From assembly GCA_903899865.1 (NCBI GenBank), contig CAIUKZ010000566.1, positions 1 through 12,538 on the forward strand: 12,538 nucleotides of DNA. The letters are read 5' to 3'. Under the pieces are notes generated by a model. It ran no database searches. It had not been told where the DNA came from and saw only the letters and a list, made by a program, of their open reading frames with translations. Shown here in pieces: positions 5,594-12,538 of the stretch. The stretch comes from an uncultured Bacteroidales bacterium. Its GTDB lineage: Bacteria > Bacteroidota > Bacteroidia > Bacteroidales > Paludibacteraceae. The position numbers and the translations under genes are program-made. Within the stretch, counting starts at the first letter, position 1; each line of letters begins with the position of its first letter.

Positions 5594-7780
5594 TTAATTT
5601 CCTATTTCTGACAAAAACTTGATTCTAACTAGTCGAATCTCCGTTTCGTTATAGTCGTCTTCACCTAACTCTTCAAGTGCATCCTTTATCTTATCGGTCT
5701 CGGCACTATTAAAATAATCAAAAATATCTATGACATGGTCTTTATCCATTATCTCTTCAAGGAAGTAGTCAATATTGATTTTGGTGCCTGAATAGACAAT
5801 GGCTTCAATTTCGTCGAGCAATTCACTAAAATCCAATCCTTTGGACAATGCCAAATCATCCAAAGCTATTTTTCTATCAATTGACTGAATAATAGACACT
5901 TTGAGTTTTGACTTATTGGGAACGGTTCTTACTCGTAAATCCTCGGGGCGAATGCTGTCATTCTCTTTGACATGCTCCTTTATTACTTTGAGGAATTCCT
6001 CACCGTATCGTTTTGCTTTTCCAGCACCAACACCAGGGATATTCTGCAATTCATCCATCGTGATGGGGTAGCAGGTGGCCATAGCCTCTAGCGATGGATC
6101 TTGAAAGATAACAAATGGGGGAACTTCCAACTTTTTGGACATTTTTTTTCTCAAATCTTTCAATATTGAGAAAAGCACATCATCAGCAGCACAGGTTCCT
6201 CCAGCACTTTTGACTACTACATCGTCTTCTTCCTCTTCGTATTCATTGTCCTTCACTATTGGAAATGAAACAGGAGTTTTCAGATAGGCTTTTCCACTAG
6301 CTGTGAGCTTGAGGAGTCCATAATTCTCAATATCTTTGGAGATATATCCTGCCAAAACTGCCTGTCGTATAACAGATTGTAGCAATCTGTCCGACTCATC
6401 AGAGGCCGACCCAAAACTTTCCAGATCATCATGCTGATAGGATTTCACGTCAGAGGTTTCATTACCTTTCAGAATGTCCACCACATGCTCTGCTTTAAAT
6501 TTCTCACGAACCATCAAAATGGTCTCCAATACCAATGACAAGAGTTCTTGTCCTTCAACTTGCTTTTTCGGTTTCATACAATTATCACAACACCCGCAAT
6601 TATCTTCCGAATAATCTTCTCCAAAATAATGCAACAGCATTTTTCTTCGACAGATAGAAGACTCTGCATAAGCTTGAGTTTCTAATAATAACTGATTGCC
6701 AATTTCCTGCTCAGCAACTGGTTTGCCTTGCATAAACTTTCGCAATTTATCTAAATCTTTATATGCATAAAAGGCTATACACTGTCCTTCTCCTCCATCA
6801 CGACCGCCTCGCCCTGTTTCTTGATAATAACCTTCCAGACTTTTTGGCATGTCGTAGTGCAACACATATCTCACATCGGGTTTATCAATTCCCATGCCAA
6901 ACGCAATGGTTGCAACTATTACATCTACCTTTTCCATCAGAAATCTATCCTGATTCTCACTCCTCTGAGCCGAATCCATACCTGCATGGTAGGGTAATGA
7001 TGAGATGCCATTCATGGTGAGAGTCTGAGTCAACTCCTCTACTCTTTTTCTGCTCAGGCAGTATATAATTCCAGACTTACCAGCATTGGCCCTGATGTAT
7101 TTGATGATATCTTTATCTACATCCTTCGATTTTGGCTTTACTTCGTAATATAAATTGCTTCGATTAAACGACGATTTATACACGGTGGCTGTCAACATGC
7201 CTAAATTTTTCTGAATGTCATGTTGAACTTTTGGAGTTGCTGTTGCTGTGAGTGCTATGAGAGGCGCATTACCTATTTCATTTATAATGGGTCGTATCCG
7301 TCTATATTCGGGTCTGAAATCATGTCCCCATTCCGATATACAATGCGCTTCATACACGGCATAAAATGAAATTTTGATCTGCTTCAAAAATTCAATATTA
7401 TCTTCCTTGGTCAATGATTCTGGTGCAACGTACAATAGTTTGGTCTTACCTGAGAGTATGTCCGCTTTGACGTGATCTATGGCTACCTTATTCAACGAAG
7501 AATTCATAAAATGGGCTATCCCATCTTCTTCGCTAAAATTTCTCATCGCATCCACTTGATTTTTCATCAATGCTATGAGAGGTGAGATAACGATGGCGGT
7601 TCCTTCTAACAATAAGGACGGCAATTGATAGCACAAGGACTTGCCTCCACCTGTAGGCATTAACACAAAAGTGTCATTACCTTCAAGTACATTTCGAATG
7701 ATAGCTTCTTGGTTACCTTTGAACTTATCAAAGCCAAAAAACTTCTTCAAATGTTTAGACAATACCTCAGATTTGTACAT
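5594..7780 (-). CDS. recQ: ATP-dependent DNA helicase RecQ with altered Walker B (YEAH)
   Basis: 3'-5' DNA helicase of recombinational repair, 728 aa, as in other Bacteroidota RecQ with a C-terminal extension. Helicase motifs: Walker A MPTGGGKS (41-48, K47), motif Ia VISPLIALMKNQV (64-76), motif II YEAHCISEWGHDF (143-155), motif III LTATATP (177-183), AFGMGIDKPDVR (293-304) and motif VI QETGRGGRDG (320-329). Zinc cysteines are C377, C395, C398 and C401, followed by the winged-helix RQC region (about 405-505), an acidic linker (EYEEEEDD, 513-520), an HRDC domain (about 530-605) and a 120-residue extension. Two deviations are seen: the DEAH aspartate is Tyr143 (codon TAT at 7354-7352, GAT expected), and motif VI has Gly for the usual Ala at 325. 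Everything else looks intact, so this is either a real, probably ATPase-impaired variant or a sequencing error. It is a single-gene unit with its own promoter and terminator. Confidence 0.95.
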   Translation of the reverse strand: MYKSEVLSKHLKKFFGFDKFKGNQEAIIRNVLEGNDTFVLMPTGGGKSLCYQLPSLLLEGTAIVISPLIALMKNQVDAMRNFSEEDGIAHFMNSSLNKVAIDHVKADILSGKTKLLYVAPESLTKEDNIEFLKQIKISFYAVYEAHCISEWGHDFRPEYRRIRPIINEIGNAPLIALTATATPKVQHDIQKNLGMLTATVYKSSFNRSNLYYEVKPKSKDVDKDIIKYIRANAGKSGIIYCLSRKRVEELTQTLTMNGISSLPYHAGMDSAQRSENQDRFLMEKVDVIVATIAFGMGIDKPDVRYVLHYDMPKSLEGYYQETGRGGRDGGEGQCIAFYAYKDLDKLRKFMQGKPVAEQEIGNQLLLETQAYAESSICRRKMLLHYFGEDYSEDNCGCCDNCMKPKKQVEGQELLSLVLETILMVREKFKAEHVVDILKGNETSDVKSYQHDDLESFGSASDESDRLLQSVIRQAVLAGYISKDIENYGLLKLTASGKAYLKTPVSFPIVKDNEYEEEEDDVVVKSAGGTCAADDVLFSILKDLRKKMSKKLEVPPFVIFQDPSLEAMATCYPITMDELQNIPGVGAGKAKRYGEEFLKVIKEHVKENDSIRPEDLRVRTVPNKSKLKVSIIQSIDRKIALDDLALSKGLDFSELLDEIEAIVYSGTKINIDYFLEEIMDKDHVIDIFDYFNSAETDKIKDALEELGEDDYNETEIRLVRIKFLSEIGN

Positions 7781-7805
7781 AGAACTACCGTTTGTGAAAT
7801 TGACA

Positions 7806-7837
7806 CGAAATTAGTATTTATAGTTGAGATTTTACAA
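7806..7837 (-). promoter_or_regulatory. Possible recQ promoter
   Basis: On the - strand TTG (7837-7835), a 21-bp spacer and TAATTTCG (7813-7806) resemble the Bacteroidota promoter with one mismatch in TAnnTTTG. The inferred transcript would start near 7800, about 20 nt before the recQ ATG. Confidence 0.35.
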
Positions 7838-7968
7838 CTGAATTGGAATTAAATCCGACCAGTACACAAAATAAATCTGAATTCAATCAATCAAGTAACG
7901 CTCAATCGTATGACAAAATTATAAACAGAATTGAATAAAACAAGTTTTTAACAACAATATTTGAACGA

Positions 7969-7986
7969 ATGTGACCGTTATCACAT
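7969..7986. promoter_or_regulatory. CRP-like palindrome ATGTGA-N6-TCACAT
   Basis: Perfect 6-bp arms ATGTGA (7969-7974) and TCACAT (7981-7986) surround CCGTTA. This equals the TGTGA-N6-TCACA core known for CRP/FNR-family regulators. It lies about 190 bp upstream of the recQ ATG and about 60 bp past the clpX stop. The alternative is a weak 6-bp hairpin after clpX; no T-run follows directly, so it is a poor terminator. The remaining intergenic DNA (7781-8044) shows only a 7-bp tandem CTGACAT (7990-8003). Confidence 0.4.
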
Positions 7987-8044
7987 ACGCTGACATCTGA
8001 CATTGCGCTAATCTACTATAAACAAGCAAGATAGAAAAACTAGA

Positions 8045-9277
8045 TTATGCAGTTTTTAATCGATAAATATTTGCCTTTTCTATCTTACTCTGCGCATAAG
8101 GAAGATTAATAGTCAGTGAACTTTCCTTTTTGGAGGGCATTTCGTACATTTCATCCATCATGATGGTCTCGGTGATTGACCGTAAACCTCTAGCTCCTAA
8201 TTTAAATTCTAAAGCCTTATCTACAATATAGTCCAATACATTATCATCAAAAATCAAATCAATGTGATCCATTTTGAATAATTTGATGTATTGCTTGACT
8301 ATCGAGTTTTTGGGCTCAGTAAGTATGCGTCTCAATGCCGTTCTATCCAAGGGCTCCAAATAGGTCAAGATGGGCAAACGTCCGATAATTTCGGGTATTA
8401 GTCCAAATGACTTCACATCCTGTGGGGCTATGTATTGAAGCATATTATGTTTGTCAATATGTTCGGTATCTTTGGCAGCTCCATATCCTACTACACGCGT
8501 ATTCAGTCTGGCAGCAATTTTTTTCTCAATACCATCAAACGCCCCGCCACATACAAATAGGATATTTTGAGTGTTTACAGCTATCATCTTTTGATCGGGG
8601 TGTTTGCGTCCGCCTTGTGGTGGCACGTTAACAATAGAGCCTTCAAGCAATTTCAACAGCCCTTGTTGTACGCCTTCGCCACTCACATCGCGGGTGATGC
8701 TAGGGTTGTCGCCTTTTCGAGCTATTTTGTCTATTTCATCAATAAACACGATGCCTCTTTCGGCAGCAGTTACGTCATACTCGGCCACTTGCAACAAGCG
8801 AGTGAGAATGCTTTCGATATCTTCTCCCACGTATCCGGCTTCAGTAAGTACTGTAGCATCAACAATAGCAAAAGGGACTTGAAGTTTTTTTGCGATAGTC
8901 TTTGCCAGCAGGGTTTTACCAGTGCCAGTAGAACCTACCATGATGATGTTTGATTTCTCAATTTCCACATCATCGGTGGATTTGTCTTGCATCAAGCGTT
9001 TGTAGTGATTGTAAACTGCAACTGAAAGAAATTTTTTCGCCTCGTCCTGCCCTATCACATATTCATCAAGGTATTCTTTGATTTCGATGGGCTTGGGTAG
9101 TTGTTCTTTTTTGAGTTTGGGCAATTTTGACTGATTTGTGGAGTTTTCTTTCACAATATCAGCAGCTTGCATGGCACACTCATCGCAGATATGTGCTCCA
9201 TCTTGCCCTACGATAAAGAATCCAACCTGCGATTCCAACCTGCCACAAAAACTACAATTTTTATTATTTTTAGCCAT
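8045..9277 (-). CDS. clpX: ATP-dependent Clp protease ATP-binding subunit ClpX
   Basis: AAA+ unfoldase that recognises tagged or native substrates, threads them through its pore and feeds them to ClpP. The length of 410 aa is normal. N-terminal zinc-binding domain: C8, C11, C31 and C34. Walker A GSTGTGKT (115-122), Walker B FIDEIDKI (178-185), pore loop GYVGED (148-153), RKH loop (224-226), the RDVSGEGVQQ segment (196-205) and sensor 2 GARGLRS (361-367) are all intact. At the ClpP-docking loop, where E. coli has IGF, the sequence reads VGY (263-265), consistent with Bacteroidota ClpX as I remember it. ATG at 9277 lies 11 bp after the clpP stop, so the two are co-transcribed. I see no clear terminator after the stop. 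Confidence 0.98.
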   Translation of the reverse strand: MAKNNKNCSFCGRLESQVGFFIVGQDGAHICDECAMQAADIVKENSTNQSKLPKLKKEQLPKPIEIKEYLDEYVIGQDEAKKFLSVAVYNHYKRLMQDKSTDDVEIEKSNIIMVGSTGTGKTLLAKTIAKKLQVPFAIVDATVLTEAGYVGEDIESILTRLLQVAEYDVTAAERGIVFIDEIDKIARKGDNPSITRDVSGEGVQQGLLKLLEGSIVNVPPQGGRKHPDQKMIAVNTQNILFVCGGAFDGIEKKIAARLNTRVVGYGAAKDTEHIDKHNMLQYIAPQDVKSFGLIPEIIGRLPILTYLEPLDRTALRRILTEPKNSIVKQYIKLFKMDHIDLIFDDNVLDYIVDKALEFKLGARGLRSITETIMMDEMYEMPSKKESSLTINLPYAQSKIEKANIYRLKTA

Positions 9278-9288
9278 CTAAGGTGTTT

Positions 9289-9969
9289 TTATTTCATTTT
9301 TTCGTTGATAAGCACTTTGTCTATCATTCCATACTCCAAAGCCTCGGAGGCTATCATCCAATAATCTCGATCGGAGTCTTTTTCTATTCGTTCAAAATCA
9401 TTTCCTGAATGATCTGCAATAATGTTGTAAAGTTCCTTTTTTAGCTTTTGTATCTCACGGGCTGTGATCTCGATATCTGACGCTTGACCCTGTGCGCCAC
9501 CCATGGGTTGATGTATCATCACACGGGAGTGTCTCAATGCAGAGCGTTTTCCTTTGGCTCCAGCTACTAGTAGTACTGCCCCCATTGACGCTGCCATTCC
9601 AGTACAGATAGTAGCTACATCAGAACCAATATACTGCATGGTGTCATAGATACCTAGACCTGCATACACCGATCCACCTGGTGTGTTTAGATAGATGGAG
9701 ATATCCTTTCCAGGGTCAGCAGAATCAAGATATAGTAATTGTGCCTGAATCACATTGGCCGTATAATCATCTACCTGTGTGCCAAGGAAAATAATACGAT
9801 CCATCATCAATCTGGAGAACACATCCATTTGAGTCACATTCAATTGACGTTCTTCCAAAATAGATGGAGAGATATAGCTACTGGTAATGTCGGCATATTT
9901 ATCCAATGCTAATCCATTCATCCTTAAATGCTTTGTAGCATAATCGCGAAATTCATTACTCTTGTTCAT
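9289..9969 (-). CDS. clpP: ATP-dependent Clp protease proteolytic subunit ClpP
   Basis: Serine peptidase that forms the tetradecameric chamber degrading proteins delivered by ClpX. The catalytic triad, numbered from the TTG at 9975, is S130 (GMAASMGA), H155 (VMIHQPMGG) and D204 (DSDRDYW); the spacings of 25 and 49 residues equal those of well-studied ClpP. GGSVYAGLGIYDT (100-112) and GGAQGQASDIEI (159-170) are also typical. I chose the ATG at 9969. A frame-extending TTG at 9975 would add two residues and is a less likely start. The N-terminus is longer than in E. coli, with a leader of roughly 30 residues that may be removed by self-processing (inference). It lies 11 bp before clpX and about 130 bp after tig. 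Confidence 0.97.
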   Translation of the reverse strand: MNKSNEFRDYATKHLRMNGLALDKYADITSSYISPSILEERQLNVTQMDVFSRLMMDRIIFLGTQVDDYTANVIQAQLLYLDSADPGKDISIYLNTPGGSVYAGLGIYDTMQYIGSDVATICTGMAASMGAVLLVAGAKGKRSALRHSRVMIHQPMGGAQGQASDIEITAREIQKLKKELYNIIADHSGNDFERIEKDSDRDYWMIASEALEYGMIDKVLINEKMK

Positions 9970-10000
9970 GGCCAATAAGTGTTTATTTGGTTAATACTAT

Positions 10001-10082
10001 AGAAAAAGGCTTCGAACCTTATTAAAATTAAACAAAGATAAAAATATTTTGTTTGATTTTAGTGTGAGTTAAAAGCCTTTTC
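10001..10082 (-). promoter_or_regulatory. tig-clpP spacer: possible internal promoter inside a long-range inverted repeat
   Basis: On the - strand TATCTTTG (10040-10033) matches the TAnnTTTG element and could start a clpP-clpX transcript about 60 nt before ATG 9969. No TTG is found at the expected -33 distance. The element is flanked by an imperfect inverted repeat, AGAAAAAGGCTT (10002-10013) and AAGCCTTTTCT (about 10072-10082). The pair could be an attenuating stem after tig or simply AT-rich coincidence. Confidence 0.35.
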
Positions 10083-10104
10083 TACGAAATAGTTATGGGA
10101 AGAA

Positions 10105-11457
10105 TTACTTTGCTTCAAACATTTTGTTGAATTCTTCTATCGAAACTTCTTTGACATCAAGCTTAATGGCATCTTTGACAAACTTGAAAATCTTTTCTTC
10201 TGCTACTTTGTCAACTATGTTCTTGAGCGTTTCTTCTTTTTTCAGGATGTCTTTAGCGTAGTTATTGATTATTTGCTCATCAATTCCTATCATGCCGTAT
10301 TGAGCAAATTGAGCTTTGGCCATTTTGCGAGCATAGCTTTCTACGTCTTCTGCTTCGACTTTAATGTCAGCTTTTTTTGCCAATTTGTCTTTAATCAAAT
10401 GCCATTTGAGGTCGTCTATCATTTTTGAATAATCTTGCTCTAGTGTTTCCTCTGTGAGGTTTTCATTGGAGGCAAGCACCCATCGTTTCAAGAATGCATC
10501 AGGGAAAACAAGGTCATTGAATTTTTCAATCAACATTTTTTGAGCATCGATACCAAATTTATAATCGATATCTGCCACTAAGTTTTCTTGAATATCTGCT
10601 TTAATTTTGGTGCGGAATTCTTCTTCGGAAGAAACAACACCCTCACCATAGACCTTGTCAAAAAGTTCTTGATCTAATGATGCTTCATGATAACGAGTAA
10701 TACTATCAATAGAAAATTGGAAATCAGCAGTAATATCTTTTGCTTCATCTTTCGATATTTTAAGCAATGAACCTAGTTCCGAGTCATTTTCATAAGCCTT
10801 AGAAGGATTGAAAACGATTAAGTCGCCTTTTTTTCCACCTGCAAAAAGTGCCTTTTGTGATTCGGTCATGTAGGCAGTTGTCATTGTGGCATCTTGAACC
10901 TTTAGACCTTCCTCATTCACCTTGCCATTAGCCATCTCAAGCAATTCGCCCTTGAGCATGTCTTTCTCCTCTACCGCTTCCTCTTGGATGTATTTGCCAT
11001 ATCTTCCGGTGTATGATTTCACTTGATTATCAATCATTTCATCACTTACAGCGATGTCGTATAAATTGATTTTATCTTTCTTGGTAAGTTCGACTTCAAA
11101 TTCGGGTGCAATACCTAAGTCAAACACAAACTCGAAATCTTCTTGAGTATCAAAATCGATGGCCTTTTGCTCAGTTTCATTAGGCATTGGCTCGCCAAGG
11201 ATATTTATTTTATTATCAGTAATAAAGTTATACAATCCTTCAGAAACCATTTTGTTGATTTCTTCAGCCATAATTGCTTTTCCATACATTTTTTTCACCA
11301 ACCCTACTGGCACCATGCCTGGACGAAAGCCAGGTATATTTGCCTTTTTGCGATATTCGCGCAGTGTTTTTTCTACTTTTTCAGCATAATCTGCTTTTTC
11401 AACTTGCAATGTTACAACTGCATTGTTTTGATCGATATCCCTTCTTACGATATTCAT
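10105..11457 (-). CDS. tig: Trigger factor (ribosome-associated chaperone, PPIase-like)
   Basis: Chaperone that binds the large ribosomal subunit near the exit tunnel and shields nascent chains. The 450 aa length is typical. The N-terminal ribosome-binding domain has the signature GFRPGMVP (43-50). A divergent FKBP-like region follows at about 150-245, and lacks the usual well-conserved PPIase residues as far as I can see, so prolyl isomerase activity is doubtful (common in Bacteroidota). The C-terminal helical chaperone domain spans about 260-450 and is rich in Lys and Glu. ATG at 11457 is supported by a strong promoter about 50 bp upstream. The order tig, clpP, clpX on one strand is the classic bacterial arrangement, linking folding of new proteins with removal of failed ones. 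Confidence 0.96.
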   Translation of the reverse strand: MNIVRRDIDQNNAVVTLQVEKADYAEKVEKTLREYRKKANIPGFRPGMVPVGLVKKMYGKAIMAEEINKMVSEGLYNFITDNKINILGEPMPNETEQKAIDFDTQEDFEFVFDLGIAPEFEVELTKKDKINLYDIAVSDEMIDNQVKSYTGRYGKYIQEEAVEEKDMLKGELLEMANGKVNEEGLKVQDATMTTAYMTESQKALFAGGKKGDLIVFNPSKAYENDSELGSLLKISKDEAKDITADFQFSIDSITRYHEASLDQELFDKVYGEGVVSSEEEFRTKIKADIQENLVADIDYKFGIDAQKMLIEKFNDLVFPDAFLKRWVLASNENLTEETLEQDYSKMIDDLKWHLIKDKLAKKADIKVEAEDVESYARKMAKAQFAQYGMIGIDEQIINNYAKDILKKEETLKNIVDKVAEEKIFKFVKDAIKLDVKEVSIEEFNKMFEAK

Positions 11458-11509
11458 AATGTATTTAATAGAGTAATTTACTGATATTTATAATTCCCGT
11501 AACGGGGCG

Positions 11510-11539
11510 CAAAGGTACAAAAAATATAGATACAGACAA
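11510..11539 (-). promoter_or_regulatory. Promoter of tig-clpP-clpX
   Basis: On the - strand TTG (11539-11537), a 19-bp spacer and TACCTTTG (11517-11510) match the Bacteroidota consensus very well. Transcription should start near 11504, giving a leader of about 47 nt. The start region carries the interrupted palindrome CCCGT-A-ACGGG (11496-11506). Confidence 0.75.
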
Positions 11540-11552
11540 TTATCTTTTTGAA

Positions 11553-11571
11553 AAAAATATCAGATATTTTT
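11553..11571. repeat. AT-rich palindrome upstream of the tig promoter
   Basis: AAAAATATC (11553-11561) and GATATTTTT (11563-11571) are perfect 9-bp arms around one base. The palindrome lies about 14 bp upstream of the -33 element of tig, where an activator site or UP-like element could sit. It may also be chance in AT-rich DNA. Confidence 0.4.
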
Positions 11572-11760
11572 CGGCAAAAGTAAGAGATTGAGCTACAAAC
11601 TGTGTATATTACTGATTTTTCGAACAGACTTAAGTAGCGATTCACAAAAAGGAAACATTTTTCAATATGATTTGGAATTATGTAATTGCTAACACAATTG
11701 AAATTCAAGAAAAAGACTAAAAAAAATGCCTAAAATTAAAAAAAATCTAAAATAATGAGT

Positions 11761-11768
11761 TAAGTTTG
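11761..11768 (+). promoter_or_regulatory. Possible -7 element for the PKD-repeat gene
   Basis: TAAGTTTG fits TAnnTTTG. The inferred start near 11775 lies 40 nt before an in-frame ATG at 11815 and 133 nt before ATG 11908. No TTG -33 element is visible. Confidence 0.4.
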
Positions 11769-11907
11769 TAGAATTCACAGTTTTTGGATGTCATAACACA
11801 AGACCTTAGTTAGCATGAAAAACAACAACACTCAATTTCAGGGCATGATTTCTTACAATTCTTTGGCTAACCAATACATTTCTATTGATAAACACAATAG
11901 CACGATT

Positions 11908-12538
11908 ATGAAACACAATAGACTTTCGATTTTATTACCTCTCGTCATTGTTTTTTTGACACTTGCAGTTAATATCCAGGCACAGACAGCCTCTTTCACA
12001 GCCAGTACTAATGCTTCTTGTTTACCTGCCACCATTACCTTTACTGACACATCGGTGGGTGCCACCACTTGGAACTGGTCGTTTGGAAATAATAATACGA
12101 GTACTGTCCAGAATCCATCGGTATCCTATGTTCTTCCTGGCGTTTACACGGTGACGCTCACCATCAACAAAGGGCTTCCCACGGAACGCATTAGCACAAA
12201 ATCCATCACCATCAATCCCTCGCCGTTTGTTAACCCTGTACCCAATTCACAGCTGGGGTGCGAACCATTCACTGGAACCTATACTGCAGATGCTCGACCA
12301 CAAATTATAGCTCCATTCTCAATTGGAACATCAAATGTGGGTGGCATCACTGGAGCGGCTATTACTAGTTACATGTGGGATTTTGCTGGTGCATTGCCCA
12401 CAGTAACGCAAGCATCGCCAATACTCAACCTCAACAATGTTCCGGCTGGAAGCTATGACTTCCTACTCACTGCCACGGATGCAAATGGCTGTCACACCAA
12501 CATGTTCTACTCGGCAGCCATCATAGTTACTGCTAAGC
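11908..12538 (+). CDS. Secreted PKD-repeat protein, 5' part only
   Basis: Open to the window edge (210 complete codons visible). From ATG 11908 the protein begins with a clear signal peptide: basic MKHNR, a hydrophobic core (residues 7-21) and a cleavage region near NIQAQTA (22-27). Two PKD-type beta-sandwich units follow. The first (about 28-104) has WNWSFGNNN in the place of the typical WDFGDG, then QNPSVSY and VYTVTLTI. The second (about 107-207) has SYMWDFAG, GSYDFLLTATDANGC. PKD proteins of Bacteroidota are usually large cell-surface or secreted adhesins or enzymes, often with a C-terminal sorting domain that would lie outside this window. The same frame is open back to ATG 11815, which would add 31 polar residues before the signal peptide; I prefer 11908 because it places the signal at the N-terminus. 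Confidence 0.85.
   Translation, partial: MKHNRLSILLPLVIVFLTLAVNIQAQTASFTASTNASCLPATITFTDTSVGATTWNWSFGNNNTSTVQNPSVSYVLPGVYTVTLTINKGLPTERISTKSITINPSPFVNPVPNSQLGCEPFTGTYTADARPQIIAPFSIGTSNVGGITGAAITSYMWDFAGALPTVTQASPILNLNNVPAGSYDFLLTATDANGCHTNMFYSAAIIVTAK

Noticed and set aside
8567..8953. 128-codon frame on the + strand opposite clpX
   Set aside because: Antisense to an intact, highly conserved gene; no family resemblance.
9970..9975. TTG start for clpP two codons upstream of ATG 9969
   Set aside because: An ATG is available immediately after it, and the two extra residues have no support.
11478..11708. 76-codon - strand frame upstream of tig
   Set aside because: It covers the tig promoter, is rich in Phe, Ile, Tyr and Cys as expected of AT-rich non-coding DNA, and resembles no family.
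11853..12068. 71-codon - strand frame opposite the PKD gene
   Set aside because: The + strand frame has a signal peptide and PKD motifs and stays open to the edge.

Overview
The window looks like chromosomal DNA of a member of the Bacteroidota. The evidence is Bacteroidota-type promoters (TAnnTTTG -7 elements, some with TTG about 19-21 bp upstream), AT-rich DNA, no obvious Shine-Dalgarno sequences, a DUF4492-cydA-cydB cluster, a tig-clpP-clpX cluster, and a secreted PKD-repeat protein at the right edge. Genus cannot be fixed from the sequence alone; a PKD-rich environmental lineage (Chitinophagales/Saprospiria-like) is a guess.

Layout. 1-343: non-coding DNA ending in a good promoter for the first gene. 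344-1762 (+): a 472-residue soluble conserved-looking protein that I cannot assign a function. 1763-2328: a 566-bp convergent intergenic region with a long hairpin (1831-1874), two 111-bp direct repeats that are 95% identical and each carry three small palindromes, and three blocks of a degenerate 8-bp tandem repeat. 2329-5338 (-): cytochrome bd oxidase operon, DUF4492 small membrane protein, cydA, cydB. 5339-5593: cyd leader and promoter plus a clear terminator for recQ. 5594-7780 (-): recQ helicase, in which the Walker B DEAH box reads YEAH. 7781-8044: recQ promoter region with a perfect TGTGA-N6-TCACA palindrome. 8045-11457 (-): tig, clpP and clpX, i.e. ribosome-associated chaperone plus ClpXP protease. 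11458-11907: divergent promoter region. 11908-12538 (+): 5' part of a secreted PKD-repeat protein, cut off by the window edge.

Functionally most genes are housekeeping: a high-affinity terminal oxidase (low-oxygen respiration), a DNA repair helicase, and the protein folding/degradation set. No complete new defence or mobile system is visible. The most unusual items are the repeat-rich cyd/unknown-gene intergenic region, which resembles a REP/BIME-like palindromic element with its own satellite, and the substituted catalytic aspartate in RecQ.
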